From Alphaproteobacteria bacterium (GTDB lineage Bacteria; Pseudomonadota; Alphaproteobacteria; UBA8366; Aestuariispiraceae), in assembly GCA_006844765.1 (NCBI GenBank), contig SPJV01000177.1:1-9743 (forward strand): DNA of 9,743 bases, written 5' to 3'. Below, in pieces: positions 1-6,255 of this stretch. The number at the start of each line of letters is the position of its first letter. Within the stretch, counting starts at the first letter, position 1. Under the pieces are notes generated by a model, which did no database searches, was not told the origin of the DNA, and saw only the letters and a program-made list of their open reading frames with translations. Both the position numbers and the translations under genes were made by a program.

Positions 1-1
1 C

Positions 2-1783
2 AGGCTCTCAGGGGGCGCCGGAAACGACCGGCTGTCCGGCGGCGCAGGCAATGATCGCCTGAGCGGTGGGGCCGGCAATGACCGTCTGGATGGCGGCGAT
101 GGAAACGATGTCCTCAATGGCGGCGCAGGCAATGACCGACTCTCAGGTGGCGTCGGGAACGACCGGCTGTCAGGCGGCGCGGGCAATGATCGCCTGAGCG
201 GCGGGGCTGGCAATGACCGTCTGGATGGCGGCGCCGGGAATGACGTCCTCAATGGCGGCGCAGGCAACGACAGGCTCTCAGGTGGCGCCGGAAACGACCG
301 CTTGTCCGGCGGCGCGGGCAATGATCGCCTGAGCGGTGGGGCCGGCAATGACCGACTGGATGGGGGCGCCGGAAACGATGTCCTCAATGGCGGCGCAGGC
401 AACGACAGGCTCTCAGGGGGCGCCGGAAACGATGTCCTCAATGGCGGCGCGGGCAATGACAGGCTCTCAGGCGGAGCTGGAAACGACCGGCTGTCAGGCG
501 GAGCTGGAAACGACCGGCTGTCAGGCGGCGCAGGCAATGATCGCCTGAGCGGTGGGGCCGGCAATGACCGCCTGGATGGCGGCGATGGAAACGACAGACT
601 GTCAGGCGGTGCAGGGAATGATGTACTAACCGGCGGAGCGGGGCGTGACCACTTGGATGGCGGTCAAGGTAATGACACGTTCATCTTAAATGGCGCGCAA
701 GACAGCCGCGATGTGGTTCGCGGCGGCGCTGGCACTGATACCGTACGTGCGGGCTCCGACGGTCTGGTCTTGAACAGATTCGACGCTGACCGGTCTTCCA
801 TTGAAAGAGTTGATGCGGGTGGACAAGAAATCTCCGGCACCAATGCCAATGACATAATCGATTTCACAGGCGCCACCATCTTGAACGCCGCCGGTATAAA
901 CGCCGGGGCCGGCAATGACCGAGTCACGGGATCTGCAGGCGATGACCAGATTTCGGGTGGCGCAGGAAATGACAGGCTGAATGGCGGTGCCGGGAATGAT
1001 CTGCTGGACGGCGGAACTGGCAATGACCGTCTTTCAGGCGGTGCCGGTGACGATATTCTGACCGGTGGCGCTGGCCGAGACCGATTGGATGGCGGTGAGG
1101 GTGACGACACCTTCATCCTCAATGGCGCGCAAGATGCTCGGGATGTTATCCGTGGTGGCGAGGGAACCGACACCATCCAAGCAGGTGAAGATGGCCTGGT
1201 GTTGCGGAGTTTTGACGCTGAACAATCCTCCATCGAACAGATCGATGCGGGCGGCGGTGATATCTCCGGCACGGATGCAAATGATGTCCTCGATTTCACA
1301 GGGGCAACTTTGATGAATACCGGCACAATCGATACCGGCGCCGGCAATGACCGGGTTACGGGCTCCGCCGGTGACGATGTGATATCCGGAGGTGCTGGCA
1401 ACGACAGGCTGGATGGGGGCGCCGGCAATGACGTCCTGATCGGCGGCGATGGCCGGGATCGACTGACCGGTGGCGATGGTGCCGACAGCTTCGTTATCAA
1501 AGGCGAGGGCGTTGACCGCATCACCGATTTCGATGCTTCCGAAGGTGATCAGTTGGATATCACCGAGCTCGTCAGCATGGGCGAAGGCGATGCTATTTCA
1601 GATTTCGTGCGGGTCAGCGATGACGGTAGAGGCAACACTGTCGTCGAAGTCAATGAGAGCGGTTCCGGCGATGATGCCGACTTCTCTCGTGCCGCCGTAC
1701 TTGAAGGCGCCGGTGGGTTGAGCCTCAATGATCTGTTCGGCTCTGACCCGGCTGCTGGTGGAACCGGCGATCCGGTCATCTAA
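2..1783 (+). CDS. RTX (hemolysin-type) calcium-binding repeat protein, type I secreted; 5' end outside window
   Basis: The reading frame is open from base 2 to the TAA at 1781-1783, so this is the C-terminal 593 residues of a longer protein. A TTG at 302 is only an internal Leu codon of a repeat, not a start. There are about 35 canonical nonapeptides of the form L-x-G-G-x-G-N-D-x: 25 in tandem at 5-679, six at 950-1111 and four at 1382-1489. RTX repeats of this family (Pfam HemolysinCabind) fold into a calcium-loaded parallel beta-roll after export. Two 90-residue linkers (680-949 and 1112-1381) separate the blocks. The last ~97 residues start FVIKGEGVDRITDFDASEGD and resemble the T1SS C-terminal target domain (VCA0849-like), with an acidic, Cys-free tail. 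Export through an ABC/MFP/TolC channel is therefore inferred; no such transporter lies in the window. The visible part holds no enzymatic domain, so function (adhesin, surface layer, or exoenzyme with a missing N-terminal domain) cannot be told. Confident on family, not on role. Confidence 0.93.
   Translation, partial: RLSGGAGNDRLSGGAGNDRLSGGAGNDRLDGGDGNDVLNGGAGNDRLSGGVGNDRLSGGAGNDRLSGGAGNDRLDGGAGNDVLNGGAGNDRLSGGAGNDRLSGGAGNDRLSGGAGNDRLDGGAGNDVLNGGAGNDRLSGGAGNDVLNGGAGNDRLSGGAGNDRLSGGAGNDRLSGGAGNDRLSGGAGNDRLDGGDGNDRLSGGAGNDVLTGGAGRDHLDGGQGNDTFILNGAQDSRDVVRGGAGTDTVRAGSDGLVLNRFDADRSSIERVDAGGQEISGTNANDIIDFTGATILNAAGINAGAGNDRVTGSAGDDQISGGAGNDRLNGGAGNDLLDGGTGNDRLSGGAGDDILTGGAGRDRLDGGEGDDTFILNGAQDARDVIRGGEGTDTIQAGEDGLVLRSFDAEQSSIEQIDAGGGDISGTDANDVLDFTGATLMNTGTIDTGAGNDRVTGSAGDDVISGGAGNDRLDGGAGNDVLIGGDGRDRLTGGDGADSFVIKGEGVDRITDFDASEGDQLDITELVSMGEGDAISDFVRVSDDGRGNTVVEVNESGSGDDADFSRAAVLEGAGGLSLNDLFGSDPAAGGTGDPVI
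5..679 (+). repeat. Tandem array of 25 RTX nonapeptide units (27 bp) in a 135-bp higher-order repeat
   Basis: Twenty-five consecutive 27-bp units run without interruption. Units fall into five DNA classes that recur in order: a (CTCTCAGG...), b (CTGTCMGG...), c (CTGAGCGG...), d (CTGGATGG..., ending GATGTC or GACGTC) and e (CTCAATGG...). Full a-b-c-d-e copies occupy 5-139, 140-274 and 275-409. A 54-bp remnant (410-463) follows, made of an a/d hybrid plus an e unit. Then comes an altered copy at 464-598 in which the class-a body is duplicated into two adjacent units (464-490 and 491-517). The last three units (599-679) are divergent. The protein period is 45 residues. Confidence 0.92.
626..1489 (+). 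repeat. Two diverged RTX-plus-linker modules (432 bp and 378 bp) followed by a third RTX cap
   Basis: Module 1 (626-1057) and module 2 (1058-1435) each begin with LTGGAGRD and one LDGG unit, continue into a 90-residue linker starting FILNGAQD, and end with ISGGAGNDR-type RTX units. The linkers (680-949, 1112-1381) are the same length without indels and about 65 of 90 residues are identical by eye. Module 1 carries four trailing units and module 2 only two, which explains the 54-bp length difference. A third LIGGDGRDR/LTGGDGADS pair (1436-1489) then leads into the secretion tail in place of another linker. The linker contains SSIE-x-x-DAGG and ISGT-x-AND, a pattern seen between RTX blocks of other bacterial calcium-binding proteins; no function is assigned. 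Confidence 0.85.
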
Positions 1784-1806
1784 CGTTTTTCTTCGTTGAT
1801 GGTCCT

Positions 1807-2910
1807 CTACAGATAGACCTTGTCCGGCGGCCCCAGCAAATCCAGGGCTGCCGGATCAATACCGATTCCAAGACCCACGGGCGGCTTAAACCGGCCAGAG
1901 CCGTCATTGGTTAGACCGCCCAGGTTTGGAGAGATCACCAAGGGTTCCCGAAGATCACAGCCGGACACAAGCAGTCCGGGCGGTGCCCCAATGGCAAGAG
2001 AGGCAATCGCGGCGGTTGCGATGTCGCCGCACCACGGCCCATCAATGCGCATCGCCACCCCCGCCTCCGCACAAAGATCACGGGCCTCTCGCGCAACAGA
2101 CAGCCCGCCGAGAAACGCGGGTTTAATACAAAGCGAATGGGCCAAGCCATCGGAAACCGCCCGGCGCAGGATGCCAATATCTGCAACACTTTGGTCGATC
2201 ATGACCGGGGTCTCGATGGCACGGGCAACCGCCGCATTATCGTCATAACTCGCACAGGGCTCTTCCCAGACCAGGCGCGGGTCTTTGATTTCTGCGGCAA
2301 GCTCTATCACATCCGATACGGACCGCCCGCCATTGAAATCGGCAAGCAGGATTTGATCCGGGCCCATCGCGGCAAGCGCCGCACGGGTATGAGACAAATC
2401 CTTATCGAGCCCACCGATCCCGATCTTAAGCTGGATCACCGACCGTTCTGGCCCGGCAAGAGCAACCCGGTCCCGGATCGCGTCTTCCGTCTTCTCGGAG
2501 ATCGAGAAATAGTCCGGCACAGTTTGTCCCTGCGCGCCCCCGAGCATCTCGACAAGGCTCACCCCAGCCCGTCGGCTGACAAGATCAAATGCTGCCGTTT
2601 CCAGGCCAAAGGCGAAGCCGCGCGCCGCCTTCCCCTGCTCCCGCAACCCCGCAGCGGCTTCGAACACCGCATCAACCGGCTTCCCAGTGAGAGAGGTTGA
2701 AATCTCCGGCTCCGCCGCCAAAATCGACTGGCACTCCGCCTCGTCAGCCGACGGCGGGACAACATACTCCCCGACACCTTTGACACCATCGGCGGTCTCG
2801 ATCCTGAAAACCCGATGCGAGAGCGCGCTCAACACCACATGCGACATCGCATAGGGTCCATCCCGAAACCCAAGCCGATAGGGCCAAGCCTCAATTCTGG
2901 TGATTTGCAT
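1807..2910 (-). CDS. Mandelate racemase/muconate lactonizing enzyme family protein (enolase superfamily)
   Basis: A 367-residue protein from ATG at 2910 (numbering below counts from the GTG three codons upstream, at 2919). ATG 2910 is preferred because AGGG lies 8 nt upstream (2919-2922), while the GTG overlaps that site, and MQITRIEAWPY is the usual family N-terminus. Family members abstract a proton alpha to a carboxylate using Mg2+. The expected (beta/alpha)7-beta barrel residues are visible: IQLKIG with Lys165, metal ligands Asp194 (LLADFN), Glu219 (VWEEP) and Asp242 (MIDQS), and Lys266 (LCIKPAFLGG), giving a lysine on each face as in the muconate lactonizing subgroup. The first Lys of the usual K-x-K pair is Gln163. 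Length is normal. Substrate is not predictable; dipeptide epimerase, cis-3-hydroxyproline dehydratase or proline-betaine epimerase-like roles are options within this subgroup. It lies downstream of the lipoprotein gene on the same strand and converges with the RTX gene, 23 bp apart. Confidence 0.9.
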   Translation of the reverse strand: MQITRIEAWPYRLGFRDGPYAMSHVVLSALSHRVFRIETADGVKGVGEYVVPPSADEAECQSILAAEPEISTSLTGKPVDAVFEAAAGLREQGKAARGFAFGLETAAFDLVSRRAGVSLVEMLGGAQGQTVPDYFSISEKTEDAIRDRVALAGPERSVIQLKIGIGGLDKDLSHTRAALAAMGPDQILLADFNGGRSVSDVIELAAEIKDPRLVWEEPCASYDDNAAVARAIETPVMIDQSVADIGILRRAVSDGLAHSLCIKPAFLGGLSVAREARDLCAEAGVAMRIDGPWCGDIATAAIASLAIGAPPGLLVSGCDLREPLVISPNLGGLTNDGSGRFKPPVGLGIGIDPAALDLLGPPDKVYL

Positions 2911-2945
2911 AGATGGCACCCTGCTAACGAGATTTTCGTCGCCAT

Positions 2946-2975
2946 ACTATGACGCGCGAAATCTGGCGGGGTCAA
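2946..2975 (-). promoter_or_regulatory. Candidate sigma70-type promoter for the enolase-superfamily gene
   Basis: On the minus strand TTGACC (2970-2975) is followed after 18 nt by CATAGT (2946-2951). This lies in the 85-bp gap between the lipoprotein stop and the enzyme start, giving a leader of about 30 nt. If real, the enzyme can be transcribed independently of the lipoprotein gene. Evidence is motif similarity only. Confidence 0.35.
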
Positions 2976-2995
2976 AGATTTCTGAACTGAGGAGG

Positions 2996-4297
2996 TCAGA
3001 AATGAGGATAAGGCAAATCAGGGTGATGCGTCTTTGGCTTGGTGAAACAACCGACCAAAACAACACATCCACCAAGACCGGCAAGGATCATAGAAAGCAC
3101 GATCCATGGATTTGAAACGCCCTGATCACGTAAATGCTCAAGCGACCGGATTCGTGTGTAATGCGTGAATGGGAGCACCGGCATAGCCTTGTCGGCATCA
3201 AGACCGGATTGTTGCCACATCCTTCGGAAATGCATCCTTAGATCAAGTATTTTCCTCAAATCCTGAAATGAATCGTCGCTTGCGTGATAAAGGGTCACCC
3301 AAGCCACATCAGGTCCTTCTTCGTGAAACAAGTTGATGATCTCTTCAACCTCGACCTCATCGCGATGGATGGCGGCACGCACGCGCTGGAACTTCGGCAA
3401 CAGATCATTGACTAGTTTCGATACGACGTCATCCGTTTCTGTAGGAGCCGGCGCATGATCAGCAATGATACCGGGCGGCGCAAAAGGTGTTAACCGATCC
3501 TCTAGCTTAACATTGACGCCAGGATGGTGGGTTCGTTGCTTGTAGCTCTGTTCCGAAATTTGGCGCTGAGCGTAAGACCATATTGTGTCCGCAATACCGG
3601 CCTTGGCGCGAATATCATCCACAGTTCCGAGCACGCTCTTAGCGCCTTCGGCCGCTTTGCCGAGTACCCCCAATTTTCGAAGCAGTTTCACCGGTGTCAG
3701 GCCACTTACGGCAAACAGCATGTCAATTTTGGATACATCATCGCCTTTCATGAATTTTGCGATCGTGGCGACGCCGCCCACTGGTGTAAACATACCCAAC
3801 CCATTGCCAAAATATGCCGCGACCGTGTTGGTACAATCATCGGTCAACCCACCCACTATTTCAGAAACTGCCGTGACGATGTAGGAGCGATCAAGGTAGT
3901 CACCAATCTCGCGTTCATGACTTCGCGAGATTTTATAACTGATCAACTTGCCGAACTGAGCAAATTCTCCTGCGAGCGCAAGTTCCTGGCATTCCAGCGA
4001 AACGAACTGATCGATATCATCGCCCAATCGCGCAGGTTCGAGAGCCAGGACACGGCGATGATAGCCATTTGGTCCTGGCACCAAACCACCCGTGAAATCA
4101 CCTGCGACGATGCCGTAGACAACAGCGGGGCGTTGGTATGACTTCTCAATCCGAAAGTCTGTCTGCGCCCTTGTAATGGCCAATGCCATATATTCGGCAT
4201 CCGTCAAAACTGGGTCGCCGGCTTTGAAACAAGCCGTGACCGCGCCAAGTAACATCAGCGCAACCCCACCCCCTATGAGACTCCATTTCCCCAACAT
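2996..4297 (-). CDS. Hypothetical lipoprotein with additional C-terminal transmembrane anchor
   Basis: I do not recognise the family of this 433-residue protein. The N-terminus MLGKWSLIGGGVALMLLGAV is followed by TAC, giving a lipobox V-T-A-C with the lipidated residue at Cys23; residue +2 is Phe, not Asp. The body (24-395) is predicted soluble and presumably periplasmic, with a Gly/Ala-rich, partly hydrophobic helical stretch at about 167-235 and a charged helical part at about 288-360. A single hydrophobic helix spans 396-418, followed by a short basic tail (TKPKTHH), consistent with the tail facing the cytoplasm. Base composition is lower in GC than its neighbours (sampled 60-bp lines at 43-48% against about 58% in the peptidase gene), which may reflect transfer or a fast-evolving accessory gene. 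No Shine-Dalgarno precedes ATG 4297. It sits between the peptidase and the enolase-superfamily gene on the same strand, with gaps of 79 and 85 bp, so a tight operon is doubtful. Alternative: the N-terminus is an uncleaved membrane helix. Confidence 0.75.
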   Translation of the reverse strand: MLGKWSLIGGGVALMLLGAVTACFKAGDPVLTDAEYMALAITRAQTDFRIEKSYQRPAVVYGIVAGDFTGGLVPGPNGYHRRVLALEPARLGDDIDQFVSLECQELALAGEFAQFGKLISYKISRSHEREIGDYLDRSYIVTAVSEIVGGLTDDCTNTVAAYFGNGLGMFTPVGGVATIAKFMKGDDVSKIDMLFAVSGLTPVKLLRKLGVLGKAAEGAKSVLGTVDDIRAKAGIADTIWSYAQRQISEQSYKQRTHHPGVNVKLEDRLTPFAPPGIIADHAPAPTETDDVVSKLVNDLLPKFQRVRAAIHRDEVEVEEIINLFHEEGPDVAWVTLYHASDDSFQDLRKILDLRMHFRRMWQQSGLDADKAMPVLPFTHYTRIRSLEHLRDQGVSNPWIVLSMILAGLGGCVVLVGCFTKPKTHHPDLPYPHF

Positions 4298-4306
4298 AAT
4301 AGGGCA

Positions 4307-4336
4307 ATCGTAGTCCTATGCGCGCAAAAAAGGCAA
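4307..4336 (-). promoter_or_regulatory. Weak candidate promoter for the lipoprotein gene, near-leaderless
   Basis: On the minus strand TTGCCT (4331-4336) and TACGAT (4307-4312) are 18 nt apart, and only 9 nt separate the second hexamer from the ATG at 4297. With no Shine-Dalgarno in those bases, a transcript starting within a few bases of the ATG is possible. Both hexamers are imperfect matches to the sigma70 consensus, so this is a suggestion only. Confidence 0.2.
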
Positions 4337-4376
4337 TACAAAAAGTAGTTAGGTCGCGATAATCCCTCAACTTTTG

Positions 4377-6152
4377 CTACAGAGTCTCTTCCAACTCATC
4401 AAGGAAGCGGGATAGCATGCTGAGCCCGCGCTTCCAGAAAGCGGGATCGCTCGCGTCCAGCCCGAAGGGAGCGAGGAGTTCCTTGTGACGAAGAGTGCCA
4501 CCGGCGCGCAGCATCTCGAGATACCGCTCAGCAAACCCCTCTTCCGCCTCCTCGTAAAGCGCATAGAGAGAGTTCACCAAACAATCCCCAAACGCATAGG
4601 CATAGACATAGAAGGGCGAATGAATGAAATGCGGGATATAGGCCCAGTAGGTCCGGTATTCATCCCCGAACTCCAAGGCATCGCCCAGACTCTCCCGGCT
4701 GATCTCCATCCAGATATCGCCCAGGGCATCGGGGCTTAGCTCCCCTTCCCGCCGCGCATCATGGACTTTGCGCTCAAACTCGTAGAAGGCAATCTGGCGG
4801 ACAACCGTGTTGATCATGTCTTCCACTTTGCCAGCCAAAAGTGCGCGCCGTTTCAGGGGATCGGTTGTCGCCGCAAGCATGCCTTGGAACGTCAGCATCT
4901 CCCCGAATACAGACGCCGTTTCCGCAAGTGTCAGCGGGGTGTCTGCCATCAGGTGCCCTTGCTCCCCCGCCAGGACCTGGTGGCAACCATGTCCCAGCTC
5001 ATGGGCAAGGGTCATAACGTCCCGCACCTTGCCATGGTAATTCAGCAGCAAATAGGGATGCGCGCCCGGCACGGTAGGATGTGCAAAGGCACCGCCCGCT
5101 TTACCCGGGCGAGGCGGCACATCGATCCAGGCATTATCAAAGAAGCGCTTCCCGACCGCGGCCAGATCCGGAGAGAAGCGACCATAGGCATCCAGCACCA
5201 TGGTCTGTGCCTTATCCCAGGAAATCTCGCTATCCTCATCCTGAGGCGGTGGGGCGAGGCGATCCCAGTACGGCAATTTGTCGACCCCCATCCACCGCGC
5301 TTTCAGACGGTAGTAGCGATGGGAAAGCGCCGGATAGGCTTCCTTGACTGAGGAAACCAGGGCATCCACAACCTCATCTTCCACATAGTTGGACAGGTTC
5401 CGGCTCGACACTGGGCGATCAAAGCGCCGCCACCGGTCGCTGATTTCCTTGTCCTTCGCCAGGGTATTGGTGATATGCGCGAAGAGCCGGCCATTCTCCC
5501 CTAAAACCTTGCCCAGCGACAGGGCTGCATCTTTTCGCGCCGCGCCATCTGTATCGGAGAGCTTGTTCAGGATTTCGGTATTGGTCAGCTCTTCGCCACG
5601 AAACGGAAACCGTAGGCCGGCGAGCGATTCGTCGAAAAGCCGGATCCAGGCTGCCCGCCCGCAAACGCTTTTCTCATGCAGCAGTTTTTCGACCTCGTCC
5701 GACAACTGATGCTCGCGCATGGCCCTGACATCACGTAGCCAGGGACGGTAATGGGCAAGCGCATCACTGTCCGAGATTTTGACCTCCAGATCCGTTTCAT
5801 CGAGACGGTTGAGCTCCAAGGTAAAGAACAGCATTTCTGTCGAAATGTCTGAGACTTGCTCATTGGCGGATTGATAGAAACCGCCGATCTCCGGGCTCGA
5901 CACATCGCCGGCGTAGAGCAATTGCGCATAGCTCATGATCCGGGAAAGGATTTCATCCAGCGCTTCATACTCGCTGATCGCTTCGGCAAGACCGTCACCG
6001 GTCAATTGATCCAACCGCCCCTTGTAGGTTTCAGCGAAGCGTTTCGCATTCGCGGTAGCATCGTCGAATGCTTTCTTGAGTTCTGGAGAGTCCTGCCCAG
6101 GGAAAAGATCGCTTAGATCCCAAACGGGAAGAGCGGCGGTAGATGTCGTCAT
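4377..6152 (-). CDS. pepF: Oligoendopeptidase, PepF/M3B family zinc metallopeptidase
   Basis: A 591-residue cytoplasmic peptidase that cleaves short oligopeptides, downstream of proteases or peptide importers. The M3 zinc site is intact: HELGH at 384-388 supplies two His ligands and Glu385 as general base, and Glu411 in LAETASVFGE is the third ligand. The downstream H-F-I-H-S-P-F-Y-V-Y-A-Y segment (His508, His511, Tyr515/517/519) matches the substrate-binding Tyr/His region of the family. The N-terminal WDLSDLFPG is also typical, and the length is normal for PepF. ATG 6152 is chosen because AGGAGG (6159-6164) sits 6 nt upstream and homologous sequence begins there; the frame stays open to 6503 but that extension is not protein-like and runs antisense through the start of the acyl-CoA synthetase. 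It is divergent from the acyl-CoA synthetase gene. No signal peptide is seen. Confidence 0.96.
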   Translation of the reverse strand: MTTSTAALPVWDLSDLFPGQDSPELKKAFDDATANAKRFAETYKGRLDQLTGDGLAEAISEYEALDEILSRIMSYAQLLYAGDVSSPEIGGFYQSANEQVSDISTEMLFFTLELNRLDETDLEVKISDSDALAHYRPWLRDVRAMREHQLSDEVEKLLHEKSVCGRAAWIRLFDESLAGLRFPFRGEELTNTEILNKLSDTDGAARKDAALSLGKVLGENGRLFAHITNTLAKDKEISDRWRRFDRPVSSRNLSNYVEDEVVDALVSSVKEAYPALSHRYYRLKARWMGVDKLPYWDRLAPPPQDEDSEISWDKAQTMVLDAYGRFSPDLAAVGKRFFDNAWIDVPPRPGKAGGAFAHPTVPGAHPYLLLNYHGKVRDVMTLAHELGHGCHQVLAGEQGHLMADTPLTLAETASVFGEMLTFQGMLAATTDPLKRRALLAGKVEDMINTVVRQIAFYEFERKVHDARREGELSPDALGDIWMEISRESLGDALEFGDEYRTYWAYIPHFIHSPFYVYAYAFGDCLVNSLYALYEEAEEGFAERYLEMLRAGGTLRHKELLAPFGLDASDPAFWKRGLSMLSRFLDELEETL

Positions 6153-6158
6153 TTCTTG

Positions 6159-6164
6159 CCTCCT
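6159..6164 (-). promoter_or_regulatory. Ribosome binding site that fixes the peptidase start
   Basis: The minus strand reads AGGAGG, with 6 nt to the ATG at 6152. This near-ideal Shine-Dalgarno argues against any of the upstream in-frame starts as far as 6503. Confidence 0.85.
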
Positions 6165-6177
6165 ATCGGTCTTACGC

Positions 6178-6206
6178 CATATATGTCTATTGCAAGACCC
6201 GAGCAA
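6178..6206 (-). promoter_or_regulatory. Candidate promoter for the M3 peptidase
   Basis: On the minus strand TTGCTC (6201-6206) and TATATG (6178-6183) are separated by 17 nt. Transcription would begin near 6171, leaving a leader of about 19 nt that just contains the Shine-Dalgarno. The -10 hexamer is part of the 8-bp palindrome CATATATG (6178-6185). This is motif evidence only. Confidence 0.4.
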
Positions 6207-6214
6207 CCGGGCAT

Positions 6215-6232
6215 GCCTTTTTTGAAAAAGGC
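6215..6232. promoter_or_regulatory. Perfect 8-bp inverted repeat with 2-nt centre in the divergent intergenic region
   Basis: GCCTTTTT and AAAAAGGC flank a TG dinucleotide, forming an 18-bp palindrome. It lies 23 bp before the ATG of the acyl-CoA synthetase and upstream of the peptidase promoter candidate. The 2-nt centre makes an RNA hairpin of this exact form strained, so a dimeric repressor operator is the more natural reading; fatty-acid metabolism genes are often controlled by TetR- or GntR-type regulators, but no regulator gene is in view and the site does not obviously match a named consensus. Confidence 0.4.
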
Positions 6233-6255
6233 AGATTCCAGGGGGATGATTAAGA

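Noticed and set aside
302..304. TTG as start of the RTX gene
   Set aside because: It is the Leu codon of one nonapeptide unit; the same frame and the same repeats continue upstream to base 2.
5..679. CRISPR-like or noncoding satellite interpretation of the regular repeats
   Set aside because: Units are contiguous multiples of 27 bp with no unique spacers and encode in-frame RTX nonapeptides.
664..1524. 286-residue minus-strand open frame opposite the RTX gene, rich in Ser/Pro
   Set aside because: Its Pro/Ser-rich composition is the mechanical antisense reading of Gly/Asp-rich RTX codons; no ribosome site or domain supports it.
1782..1797. AACG...CGTT inverted repeat after the RTX stop as a terminator
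   Set aside because: Only a 4-bp stem with an 8-nt loop and no following T-run; too weak to call between the convergent genes.
2137..2700. 187-residue plus-strand open frame
   Set aside because: It lies fully inside the enolase-superfamily gene on the opposite strand and shows no recognisable protein features.
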